Assembly: GCA_050084515.1 (NCBI GenBank)
Contig: CM114271.1
Coordinates: 64,170,001 to 64,234,000, forward strand
Reading direction: 5' to 3'
DNA length: 64,000 nucleotides
Origin: Blasia pusilla
Lineage: Eukaryota > Marchantiophyta > Marchantiopsida > Blasiales
The position numbers were made by a program, and so were the translations under genes. A model generated the notes under the pieces. That model worked only from the letters and a program-made list of their open reading frames with translations, had not been told where the DNA came from and did no database searches. Shown piece by piece: positions 47,105-57,659 of the stretch. Within the stretch, counting starts at the first letter, position 1. The number at the start of each line of letters is the position of its first letter.

Positions 47105-47410
47105 CTAGTCTGGAGTTACGAGCGATCCACCGTAGAACGCAGAATCTGTCAATTGAATGGGGCGTTGATAGACGTGTACCACTAGATGCCACTGCAGTGG
47201 AATGGTGAAGAGGGAGTCGCCATTCCGCTCAGAGTTGACGAGGAAGAGAGCGTCCGAAAGCTTCTTGTGGTAAGTTCCTCCCAGATCGAACTCCTCGTAG
47301 TAAGGTATCCTATGGCCATCGATCCACAGCCACGCCGTGATCTGGCCCCCGTGCTCGCTCATGTCAGTGCATCCAATCATCGACGGCCGAGACGAATTCA
47401 GTAACGCCAT
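47105..47410 (-). CDS. Hypothetical protein or first exon, unknown
   Basis: A 101-codon minus-strand frame starts MALLNSSRPSMIGCTDMSEH and contains GGQITAWLWIDGHRIPYYEE and FLVNSERNGDSLFTIPLQWH. Higher GC and an even codon mix than the flanks make it look coding. It could be the first exon of the thioesterase transcript or a separate small gene. I recognise no family. Confidence 0.3.
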   Translation of the reverse strand: MALLNSSRPSMIGCTDMSEHGGQITAWLWIDGHRIPYYEEFDLGGTYHKKLSDALFLVNSERNGDSLFTIPLQWHLVVHVYQRPIQLTDSAFYGGSLVTPD

Positions 47411-48119
47411 GGCGCCCTCTGCTGCCTACGAAACTACTTTCGTTCCTTGGTGAGAATTCTATTCCTTTCGGGCCCTTCTATTTCTCACCACTGCAATCAG
47501 TTCCGCCTAACTTGAACTCCACCATCTCGAATGCATCCAGCCGCTCTTCACCTCGCTTCACAGCTCCGACCTTTCAAAACTAAGACGATATCATTCCGCA
47601 AACTCACCACAATCGACATGAATATTACATCCGCAATCCGATTCCGCGAGAATCTCTCTCTCCCCCTCTCTCTTAAGGGCCTGTACGCTACTGATCAACT
47701 CTGGACCGAACCACACCAGATTGCATGAGAAACGAGAGATGCTTGTAATGAATATTCTGACCAGTCGCGAGAGCGTACACATGTCGCTCGCTCTCTGCAT
47801 CGCATCTTGCATTTCTAGATTCCTGCGGACATCTCTCTATGTTTATGCATTTGATGGATGTATCCTTTGTTTGACATGTGTCACTACCTCCCAAATACTT
47901 TTGGTCGCATTAATTGGGGTCATATAAGATTGGTAAGGAGACTAACATTAAGTACTAATAATTACTCGTGCATGGCACGGGTACATATTGGAGTACATAT
48001 TAGTGATTTGAAATTTGTTTAACTCAACCTCTTCACATGAGAAAAATAAAATATATGTTGAAGAAAGGATGGGGAACCCATCACGATACAAATGAGCGGG
48101 CATAGATAGCCAAAAAATA
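47411..48119. other. No gene recognised
   Basis: GC-richer promoter-like DNA next to 47,410, then AT-rich intergenic sequence. No feature supported. Confidence 0.35.
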
Positions 48120-48427
48120 GACCAAAAGAGGCCAGAATCGGCCCCGAGGAGAAAAAAGGGGCCTTCCCCCCTATCACCAACAGCAGAGACAATATCAACA
48201 ATACCTAGAGAACTATGACTACTACTAAGCGGGCCTCTAGCATTGGCGTCTCCAGCCGCCTGAGCCCGCCGCGGAAGCCCATTTTCTTGGGCGCACTGCA
48301 AAGCTATGGAGACCCGTTGCCTACAATAAAGTGTTGCAGTGGCTAAGGACAACCCATTTCTCGACTGGAGATGATGGGCGCAATCCGTAAGGAACGAGTC
48401 AAACCTCTTCCCCATCGCCCGGTACAT
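48120..48427 (-). pseudogene. Possible non-LTR retrotransposon C-terminal fragment
   Basis: The minus-strand frame reads RFDSFLTDCAHHLQSRNGLS followed by TATLYCRQRVSIALQCAQEN and GLPRRAQ. The W/C-RQRxSxAL-xxxxGxxxRRAQ wording resembles the extreme C-terminus of LINE-like ORFs related to the fragment at 11.2-12.1 kb. Beyond about 48,120 the frame shows no similarity I recognise. Pattern memory only. Confidence 0.35.
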
Positions 48428-50706
48428 CTCAATGGCTAGGGGGATTCACATGTAGGGGGGAAGAGTGAACGATAGGGGTTTAGCTAATAGCTATTTCCAT
48501 ATGATATTTACTAAAACACATAAACATCGTACGGCATGCACGCATTTATTGTTTGTAAGGTTTGCTTGAACGGGCTACAAGATCATGGTAGGCTAGAGGG
48601 GTCAGTCATTGGGTGCGGACACGGCAGATTGTGTTCGAGTTCTCCTTCCCTAACTTTATTACCCCCTGTATCGTTGTCCATCATCACCTCATTTACCTTC
48701 CACGTCCTCTTCTTGTAAACATTCTTCTCCTTCACCTATTTCAAAGGACCTGGTTTGTTGCATATCTTATGATAAAGACTTTGAGTTCTATTGGGATTAA
48801 AAGATGTAAGTTGTAGTGTTGATCCACACATAAGACTTCAATCCCTAACCCAATACCACCTCCTATTACGATCCCGAAAGAAGTTTCTTGGACATGGTTA
48901 AACCAAATTGATCTCCTTCATTCTTTCCATCTTAGTCTTCCTTTTCCTAGACTCCACATATGTATTTCTATTGCTCTATTACCTTTCTCTATCCTCTTTT
49001 TAAGTCTCTTTTTATGATAAAGTGGATATGGGATTTTCACTAATAATATGAATAAGTAATAAAAAATAATAAAAAAATTCAAAAGTAATTGAGAGAGGTA
49101 GAAGCAAATGATGAGAAAAAGAGAAAGAAACCATTGGAGTCCAATTGTTGCATGGAATTGAGACTATGAGTAATAGCTGGTTGATTGAAAATGAAAATAT
49201 CCAAGAGTGGGAATTGGAAGCCAACCTCATTTGTATTATTTTCGACCATGCGGAATCCCTTTTCGACTATGGACTATTTTGGTGGAATTTTTCAGAATTT
49301 TTTGGATTCTAGGCCGGATATGGCTGGCTATTTGTGATTTCCAATGAGATCTTATAGCTGCTTGTATGTGGTTACCAAGGGAGGGCTACAAGGTCTGGCC
49401 ATCAGGGGTGTAGAGTATGAACCTTGAAGGTGGAAAAATCTTGTGAGGTCCTGAGGAGGTGGTGGGGTGTGGGAGGGCAGAGGCTCCCATTTGGAAGCCC
49501 TTGCCTTAGATGCTTTCAACTCCTCATCACTCTTCGACACTCTCGCAACTTCACCCTAGTCTCTCTACGGCGCTACACTGAAAATTGCTCGAGTCTCAAC
49601 ACTCTCTTTGCTGCAACACTATGGAGATTGGAATCCTACACCCCTCGTTTCATAACTCAGTACGCTTTCTCTGTGTGTGGGCACGCAAGGTAGCCACAAC
49701 TAGACTATTGCGCTTTTCACCTTTTCGTTAGTTTTCTGCATTTGGAATTTGGAACTTAATGTGGTTGAGGCCTATGGAGGATGTCCTCTTAGTTAGTTCT
49801 TGCTTTTATGCTACAACTATGAGCTCTTATCATCGCGTGTTTGCTACTACACTTGTTATAGCCTTCTTTTGTGACAATATTTTGGTTATGCAACTGTAAC
49901 TCTCATCTTCATTGCTGGATTTTTGTTTTTGTTAGTTGTACCCCACAACTTTTGCAAAGTTTGCTTTACGTTTGGTGACTTCCATTTCCCACCACAACTC
50001 TTTTATCGTGGTTGTAGCTATAGAGGGTCCACTCACTTCATGAGCTTGTTACACACTCTAGAATCCAATGTGTGGGTTTCCTTTTCGTTTTGATTCTTGT
50101 TCCTGTCACTCTACCTTCACTAGTTTCCTATTGTACTTCAATCAATTTTTTGGATAGGTTGACAAATTTTTAGAAACCACCCGATTGTGAACACTTCAGG
50201 TGACTGCAAAGAGGAGCATTATTACATTTGCATTCTCGACCTTATTTACTATAGGGTTCGTATATTGTAGGCCCATTTAGATTTCATTTTCACTTTAGAT
50301 CTCGATTTTTTACCTACTAAGTTTCTCTATTTCCCTTGCTCATTCTGTGCAACTAGATATTGAAGATTGAGTTACAATCAAGCTCACGAGACACTTGAAT
50401 TGCTACATTTGGTACTCTCACGAAGTAGGGAAGCTTAATCTTGGTTAGTCAGTTAAGCGCGATTATCTTAACTAGGGTTAATTAATCACAATTAGTCTAA
50501 CTCGAGACTATGGTTAAGGTTAGGGTTAGGGTTGCTTGTGCATACCCTATGTAATTGAGAAGGGGGCCAGCCTCCATTCATTCTCTCATTGCAAATTTTG
50601 TTCTCCATGGTGGTGTGTGAGTGTGACGGTCGTTTCCCACTAGTTATGCTTCTTTACCAATTTTCCACACTAGGGAGGGAGGACATCTACCATCTTTATA
50701 TGGCCA
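48428..50706. other. No gene recognised
   Basis: Mostly AT-rich. Short TTAGGG words (50,516-50,531) and a pyrimidine-rich stretch occur, without a definable element. Confidence 0.4.
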
Positions 50707-51194
50707 TGTCACATCTTATTTTGACGTAGGTAGAATTCTATGGCGTTGACGGCATAGAGAGTCAACAGGTTGTTCGGGTGTAACTTCATCGCATGATGTC
50801 GGATGAGGTTGGCGACAGGTCTGTTGTGTTGGGAACGTCGTTTATGGTGATTTCCCTATTTTGGTTTTAGTCTGTCAGGTGACTCGTTGACCGGGTCAAT
50901 TGTCACTTGGTAAAATTTGCACGCAGGCTACCATTGGGAGGGCTATTTTTGGGGGAAGAGCTTTTTGGCTCTTCCCAAGGATATAAGAGTGAGAGAGATG
51001 GCTTTCTCAAGCCATCTTTCTCATGTTGAGCCTTAGGAGCCGCTCTCTTGCATAGATGTGTGTGGGTGTGTAGGATTTAGGTTGCTAGCATCCGGATTTC
51101 CTCATAGCAGAGGGTGGATGTGGTTTGATATGCCGATGTAGATTCATGGGTGGAGTTTTAGGCTAGGTGAGCCATTTTTACTACTCTTGATTTT
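50707..51194 (+). repeat. 5' LTR of copy D (488 bp recognisable)
   Basis: Collinear without length change with 55,242-55,729, with scattered substitutions. It includes the GGGAAGAGCTTTTT/GCTCTTCCCAAGG hairpin and a TATAAGAG box (about 50,983) that may be the promoter TATA. The 135-bp tail found at the 3' end is not present after 51,194, so the LTR is truncated or that tail was replaced. Confidence 0.85.
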
Positions 51195-53246
51195 ACATGA
51201 GAAAGATGCGAGGGGGCAAGGGGGAATTCATTGTTTGCAGGTAGGCAAGCGAGTTGCCTCGGTTGGAGAGCCCTAGAGACGTATGTGTGGCATTTTGTGT
51301 GTTGTTTTCTCTTCGGAAGGTTGTGTGGGGAAGCGCAATCCATTTTTCTCAGATCTCGTTGGTGCGGGTTGACTGGGGACAGCAGTAGAGGGTAACGCAT
51401 AGTGGTACGGCGAGTACAGACAAGTGAGCGTTGTCGAGAAACGGCAAGAGTGTCGGGAAAGGGGAAGACAAGGCTAGGGCAAGACCATGAGAGCTAGATC
51501 GCAGCCTCCGGTCTTAGGTTAGGTTTAGGTCAAGCGTACGTGGTGTGATGTATAATCAAAGTTCGGGTCCCAAGGAGTGTGCAGACTGGGGCTAAGTGAG
51601 ATGAGGATGGTCCCAACTTACGTGGAGAGCAGGGGCTGGAGCCGCTGGACGCAACGTGTGCCAGTGGATGAAGTCATGACGATAGAGAGGAGGTGTAGGA
51701 GCGGGGGTGCATAGGGCCCTCCGCGCAATTAAGGAGATGCAGGTGAAACAAGGGAGTCGGGTTGCTGGGTGAGATGGAGACTTGATGTAAAAATGGGGGG
51801 TTGAGGTTGGAGCTCTGAGGTGGCGGGGAAGTTGGCATAGGGCACTATGCGGAGGAAGCTAGACAACTCCGACAAGGCCGCGTCAAGCAGGAAGGGAGAG
51901 GATGAGGGAGCCATCATGGCTCCAAAGATAGAGGAATGAGGCATAGCCTCATAGGGATGCAAGCCTAAGGGCCGCGGGTTGAGGGCCGAGAGGAGAAAGG
52001 AGAGAGTCTGGTTGGGGCTACACGTAGGCGGACTCGACGGAGCCGGGCTCAGCTAGGAGGCAGTGGAGGGCCGGGTAGCCGCACATAGGGTGGCGTGCCC
52101 ATAAGAAGGAAGGACTCTGAAGGAGTCGGAGCTCCAGGAATGGGGGGAGTCCAAGCTAATACGGTGGAGGAGTTCAGACTCCAGAGGCATGGGGAGTTCA
52201 AGCCAGGGTGGAACGTGGAGGGAGGAGAGTGTAAAGAGGAAGGAGTGTGTTGGAGTGACAGAAGGGAGGTGTGAGTCGCGGGTGGAGGAGGAAGGGAGAA
52301 TGGCCGCATAGGGGGGCGGGTTAGGGCCCTCTTCCCCGCATTTAGGGAGGTCCGTCTCGCATAGGGGTACAGGCCAACCCCCAAAACCTTGCATTTAAAA
52401 CCGCCCTGGTAGAACGGACGTGGTCAGAACGAGAAGCGGTCATAGTATTCGTGAGACGGGGTTAGGATCCGTCCAAGGTAATGTTGGAGTACGTGGTAGG
52501 ATTCTTGACGTAGTTGAGCAGCTAAATGGTCATGCTGAACGTGGTTGGGAAGTCGACATGGTAGCAAGGATTTTGGTGGAGGAGGTGTTAGAGCGGGTAG
52601 TAGGATTTGTGACGCAAGTGTTTTTGTCGTTGCTGACTAAAAGCAGGATGGATGATGTGCGTCGAGAGGTTGGGATGGAGTATTGTGATGGAGACCCACG
52701 TACCGATGCCGACGGGTAGTGCGCATGTGCAAACGAGAGGTTCGATATTTTGGTTGAGGAGAGTGTCGTGCTGCTGAGGTTGCCATGTCACATGGAGAAG
52801 TTGGTGTGGACGGTGCAGTTGGTTGGAGGGCGTGTTTAGGTTACCCATTCAAGTCCCTTTTTCTCGCACTTATCTTGTGTGATTGAGAGTGTTGGGTATC
52901 GGGTAGTTGATGGTGTTAGATGGGTGTAGTGATGGTGACTTGTAAAGACTCCTTTCATGTATAGCATGTTGGTGGATATACGGCGGTTTTCGAGTAGGGG
53001 TCGCGTGTATGACCCGAGAGTGTCAATAGTTTAGGTGATTTAGTTGGGAGGCTCATGGTGAGCCCGAGTGTTGAGTGTGCGTGAGGTCGGGTGTGTCATT
53101 ACGGGATTACCATTAGCATAGGTGAGCTAGTGAGGAGTGTGGGAGACTCTTGGTGAGTCTGAGTGTTTGAGCGGGTGAGACACGATTGCCATCACATCGT
53201 TCTTTCAGGGTTCGGAAGAACATGATAGTACGAGTAGTGGGGTGGA
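51195..53246. other. Long leader of copy D, no protein recognised
   Basis: Purine-rich on the plus strand (GGAGG, GAGAGG). Overlapping minus-strand open frames (51,729-52,394) are a by-product of that bias. No clear tRNA primer-binding site was found. Confidence 0.4.
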
Positions 53247-54480
53247 GTGACACGGAGTGATGTGAGGTATCGAGGAGTTTTGAGTGAGGAACCACCCCGA
53301 TTCCCATCCGTGGCTAGATCGTCATCACTAGACAACATGTCTGGTGACGAGATCGCAGAAGGGGATAGTGATACGTGGAGAGAGATGGACGACATGGGCC
53401 ATCGAGGCATGCGTCATTTCTCGGATGCAGTAGGTACCATAGATTTAGATGATTTCATCTAGGAGTTCGACACGTGATGCAACTTTCAGGAGATACGGAC
53501 CCCTACGCGGTTCAACCCTTTTATGGCATGGAAGGGGTTGTTCGAGCACTTGGAGGGTCCGCCGATGGATGACTACATGGAGTTCCGATCTCTATACTAT
53601 GTAGAGATCAATTCCTAGAGGGTGTATTGGGCTCCAAGGTATGTGTCCACTAGTGGCCGTGAGGCGTATGATGGGATAGTGAGAGCAGAGAGACCTTCAC
53701 CATCAACCCGGGGACTAGATGGAGAGGATGGCAGTGAGAGCCGTCAGGTGGCAGAGACCTCTTGTGGTAGAGGACCATGGAGTTTCAGTCCTACACTGGA
53801 GTTCTTCCGACAGTTGGGGACGAGCTATCAGGGCGTGCGGACCGACAAGCTCAAGAGTCTATAAGATTTTCAGCAGAGATCGGGTGAGAGTCTGAGGGAG
53901 GCGTTCATGCACAAGCGACGGCTGATCATTGTCACATATGGGGTGCTTGAGGCTCAGTCAGTCTAGTATTGGTACAGGGTGCTCGATGAGGAGCTACGGA
54001 GGAGAGTTCGAGATGCAATATTGCTTCACACGGCAAAGCCCACATTGAAAGTGGTCTTCGAGTTGTCTGAGCGGATAGAGCTCAACATGAGTGAGGAGCA
54101 GGTGATGACCACGGGATTTTTGCAAGACACGACGGGTCAACGAGTAGGAGTAGACCCACATGTACCCCAGCATGCACGAGTACCAGAGGAGCGGGTCGGT
54201 GGTCCCAGAGAGCAAGGCGAGTATCGTGAGCCGATGAGGCAACAGCCCGTATTGACATATGTTACCCAACAAGGGCCAGGCTTGGCTTGTTGGACGTGTG
54301 GTGGGTCACATAGGCAGAGGGACTGCCCACAGCATGGGAGAGGGCCACGGACACCTTCAATTGCTCATGAGCCATAGAGGATGGCCCCACCATAGTGACG
54401 ATGTAATCATTGTCACCGATATGGTCACACTAGGGATAGGTGTTATGATCTTCGCCGAGAGGTACGTCCTAAGGTAGGCA
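53247..54480 (+). pseudogene. Gag of copy D
   Basis: Starts near MTRSDVRYRGVLSEEPPRFP. It continues with VGTIDLDDFI, HLEGPPMDDYMEFR (about 53,550-53,590), a capsid-like stretch FRQLGTSYQGVRTDKLKSL, and zinc knuckles CWTCGGSHRQRDC (about 54,292) and CNHCHRYGHTRDRC (about 54,400). The second is a perfect CX2CX4HX4C. Several stops and frame changes. Clearly homologous to, but diverged from, the gag of E3. Confidence 0.8.
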
Positions 54481-54930
54481 GAGAACTTGGGGGCGAGAGA
54501 GTTGGTGGAGATCGAGTGGTAGATGATCGTGGTGATAGAGTGCCATCATCAATCACAAGAGATGGAGGAAGTGCATCCAATGCAGGGCTCCTTACGTGCA
54601 TTGATCAGTTGGAGCAGAGGATTGTTGCCATGATGATAATGCACTTGCAGGCAAGCGCGGAGCTGAGAGTAGCTAGTGTGGCGCCAGCCTCAACATCTTA
54701 CCACAACGCAGGTGAGGATTCTGCGGGGATGGGATTATGTGAGGGTTTAGGGAGAGGAGCACACATGCAGAGGACATTCCCGTAGCGGATAGTCCCACGG
54801 AGAGACATGCTAGAGTAGGTGTCTCTTCCCATCCTGCAGAGTTGCTTTATTTTTGTTGGGGATGAGTGGAGTGCAGACGAGCTCGTGAGGCAGACGTGGA
54901 GCCATGCCTATGTTGGAGCAGGATACAAGA
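54481..54930 (+). other. Gag-Pol spacer of copy D
   Basis: Corresponds in place to E3 58.9-60.4 kb but is much shorter. No protease active site is seen, so it has been deleted or eroded. Confidence 0.4.
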
Positions 54931-55060
54931 GTGTTAGATCTCTTCGAAGGGATCAACACGGCGGGTTGTTGCAGTATGGCAGTGTTGCGGGGATGATGGT
55001 ACCGATGGTGCTATATGTGTATAGGATAGGAGATCATTTCGGGGACATATGTGTGTGCTA
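54931..55060 (+). pseudogene. N-terminal stub of a DNMT3-like methyltransferase domain in copy D
   Basis: The frame at 54,931 reads VLDLFEGINTAGCCSMAVLR then a stop. It aligns with the motif I region of E3 (VLDLFGGINTGL at 60,400) and of E1 (1109). The first motif Gly is Glu here. Downstream LYVYRIGD (about 55,010-55,035) recalls LYVDSDD of E3. Motifs IV-X are deleted before the LTR-like sequence at 55,105. Confidence 0.65.
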
Positions 55061-55104
55061 TCTAGAGTTGGGGGGACCCAACTTCCAGCTATGAGGGCGG
55101 TTGT

Positions 55105-55239
55105 GGGGTCCTAGTGTATATGCGTGAGTGTATTTTGTTTATGTGTGGATCTACTCGTGTGTTGGGGAAGATCGGTGTTGTGTGGTGTGTAGATGTGACC
55201 AGCGATGTGGGTTGTGTAGGGATGTGTATGCGCATGACA
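55105..55239 (+). repeat. Extra LTR-tail copy before the 3' LTR of copy D
   Basis: The 135 bases GGGGTCCTAGTGTATATGCG to GCATGACA repeat, at the same length, the last 135 bases of the element (55,732-55,866). It ends in GACA, then AT, then TGTC, where the next LTR begins. Confidence 0.85.
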
Positions 55240-55241
55240 AT

Positions 55242-55866
55242 TGTCGCATCTTATTTCGACGTAGGTAGAGTTCTACCGCGTCGAAGGCATAGAGAGTCAA
55301 CGGGTTGTTCGGGTGTAACTTCGTCTCAGGATGTCGGATGAGGTTGGCGACAAGTTTGTTGTGTTGGGAACGTCGTTTATGATGATTTTCCTATTTTTGT
55401 TTTAGTCTGTCAGGTGACCCGTTGATCGGATCAATCATCACCCGATAAAGTGTGCACGTAGGTTACCGTTGGGAGGGCTATTTTTGGGGGAAGAGCTTTT
55501 TTGCTCTTCCCAAGGGTATAAGAGTGAGAGAGATGGATTTCTCAAGCCATATTTCTCATGTTGAGCCTTAGGAGCGCCTCTCTTGCATAGACGTGTGTGG
55601 ATGTGTAGGAGTTAGGGTGCTAGCGTCAGGATTCCCTCATAGCAGAGGGTGGATGTGGTTCGATATGAAAATGTAGATTCATGAATGGAGTTTTAGGCCG
55701 TGTGAGCCATTTTTACTACTCTTGATTTTGGGGGGTCCTAATGTATATACGTGAGTGTATTTCGTTTATGTGTTGATCTACCCGTATGTTGGGGAAGATT
55801 GGTGTTGTGTGGTGTGTAGATGTGACCAGCGATGTGGGTTGTGTAGCGATGTGTATGCGCACGACA
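55242..55866 (+). repeat. 3' LTR of copy D (625 bp)
   Basis: Begins TGTCGCATC and ends GCACGACA (TGTC/GACA terminal inverted repeat). The first 488 bases match the 5' LTR at 50,707. A TATAAGAG box (about 55,518) is conserved. Confidence 0.85.
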
Positions 55867-55974
55867 GCCAAGAGATAGAGAACTATGGATGAGTTGTGAA
55901 ATAAAGATTGTAGTCAAGATTTTTCAGAAGAGAAAAGTAGGTCGGGTTTATCAAATGGGAAGGATAAAGGGAAG

Positions 55975-56490
55975 GAAGTGGACAAAAACACTACACCTTC
56001 AAAAAGCATAGCTGATAAGAATTGGCTAGCATGGATGGATATGGGGTACTTTTTATTCGATTGGATAGAGTTTCATGTAGAAAATGGAAGGAGTTTCTAT
56101 AAAGTTTGTAGACATGGGAAGGAAAAGTCCGTTTGCAAGGGATGGTGCCATAAACTATAAGGTTTCTACCTTTAGGGTTGTAAAGAGGTAGATGAGTTAC
56201 ATGCAAATTTTGGAGTGGCACAACCATTTAGGGACCATTTGCAACTTACACTTATAAACCTTGCTATTGTGAAACAAGAATTCCAATCATTCAAGCTCAT
56301 GTCCATAGTTGAGTGGAAAGATAAGAACTTTTGGGACTTATGGGCTATAGTAAGTTGGAGTTCATCTTTGCAATGTTAGTTCTCTAGCCTACTTATGTTA
56401 GCTAATATTGCTAGAGTACAATATGTGAGTATTGCTATTTGTAAGAGAGTCTTCTCTATTGAGTATACTATAAAGACTAAATAGATTGAT
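55975..56490 (+). pseudogene. hAT-like transposase remnant
   Basis: A 60-codon frame with NWLAWMDMGYFLFDWIEFHV and FYKVCRHGKEKSVCKGW (55,978-56,160) resembles the TTF/BED-like N-terminus of ZNF862/hAT-type proteins (W...C..C). At about 56,425-56,480 CKRVFSIEYTIKTK resembles the hAT dimerisation motif CERVFSxxxxIKTxxRN. The middle is missing, so this is an internally deleted relic beside copy D. Confidence 0.5.
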
Positions 56491-56496
56491 GAGTCG

Positions 56497-56536
56497 ATCA
56501 GGTACAACATCCAAACATTTGGATGTTGTACCTGAT
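56497..56536. repeat. 40-bp near-perfect palindrome
   Basis: Arms of 19 bases (ATCAGGTACAACATCCAAA and its exact complement) around a 2-base centre CA. It directly follows the hAT-like dimerisation motif, so it may be a transposon terminal structure or a hairpin left by excision. Confidence 0.9.
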
Positions 56537-57145
56537 TTTGAAGGTTTTTAGATTAAATTAGTACTACTTTAGAAGAACTCTACACACTTTAGATATGTGT
56601 GTTCTAATCCTTAGATATACATTTTTGGACACTCCAATAGAAATAGCAAATAAAGTTGGGAATGATCCAAGTTCACCTATTCCTAATGTGTAAGATAATT
56701 ATGGAGGGGGGAGGGGAGGGACTTTTTGGTAATACCTAAGCGATATTTGTAATAAGCTTCAAGTATTATCATGGGTTCGGATCTTTGGTTCTCAATGGAT
56801 GGAAGGATTTACTAGGTTCAGTTCCTCCCAAGGATGTTGTGATAAGAGTAGCATAGGGGAAAAGAAATGGCTAATAAGACATTGAATTTTTAATAATAAT
56901 TTTATATGATCCTTGGCTCTCGTGGAGGTAGGCTTGACCATGTTCGAATCTTGCCAAGAATGTGAAATAAGGTTGAAATTGTGAAAACAAGAATGTAAAT
57001 TAGAGGAATGTTCAAATTTCAAATTTGTGTTAAACTTGGAATGTGAAGGCAAGGAGGCCATGAAAGAATTTTAGTCAGAACAAATATTTTGGCCGTCATA
57101 ATTTGGTTGGCGGAAAAAAATGCATTTAGTAAATTTTGTAACATC
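56537..57145. other. No gene recognised
   Basis: AT-rich spacer between the hAT relic and the E3 LTR. Nothing supported. Confidence 0.4.
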
Positions 57146-57630
57146 TGTCACACCTTTTAGGATAGATCGGTGAGATGTAGTAGAGCGCCTTCGTGAGTAG
57201 TGGAGGACAGGCTCTGTAGGTCGAGGATGACCTGCTGAGGCCCCGGGAAACCTGAGAGAGCAAGTTTCCCCTTCGTTTCGGCTCATTTGGAGCCATATTG
57301 AGAAACTTACTATTTTAGGTAAGTACCATTTTGAGTATATGATTGATTTTATATTTTTGGTAAGTGGCCCTTGACCTCCTACATCACGTCAAGAACCCAA
57401 GGAGGTGACTTGGGAGAATAGGTTACCATGGAGAGAGCTTGGGAGAGGGGAGGGGTATATATCCTAAGGAGAGAGAGCTTGAGAGCTCATTCTCTCTTTG
57501 TTGAACCTCTTGGCATGAGGCGGCGGAGCTATGGTCCCTTGCCTTGTGAGTGTAACCCAAGCCTCTCATGAGGAGAGTGGTTTTGGTTTGACATGAGAGA
57601 GAGTGCACACCTTTGAGAGCTATGGTGTGA
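57146..57630 (+). repeat. 5' LTR of E3 (3' part missing)
   Basis: Begins TGTCACACCTTTTAGGATAG and follows the minus-strand LTRs at 28,325 and 22,209 to GAGAGCTATGGTGTG at about 57,629. It then joins gag leader directly. The tail ending in GCACGACA is absent, as in the other 5' LTRs of this window. Confidence 0.85.
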
Positions 57631-57659
57631 AAGCATGTTGAGGAGTTCGTGAGCACATC

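Larger units (their letters stand above)
50707..55866 (+). mobile_element. Ty3/gypsy copy D, related subfamily, internally deleted
   Basis: Starts TGTCACATC at 50,707 and ends GCACGACA at 55,866, flanked by GCCA on both sides (50,703-50,706 and 55,867-55,870), a 4-bp target-site duplication. LTR sequence at both ends brackets a gag with two zinc knuckles and only the first motif of a DNMT3-like domain. Protease, RT, RNase H and integrase are gone. Its LTR and gag differ clearly from the A/B/E3 subfamily, so at least two subfamilies are present. Confidence 0.85.

Noticed and set aside
50516-50531. Short TTAGGG repeat as a telomere remnant
   Set aside because: Only two or three units, too short to distinguish from chance.
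51729-52394. Overlapping Pro/Ser-rich minus-strand frames
   Set aside because: They come from the purine-rich leader of gypsy copy D read backwards; two frames overlap in the same place with similar composition.
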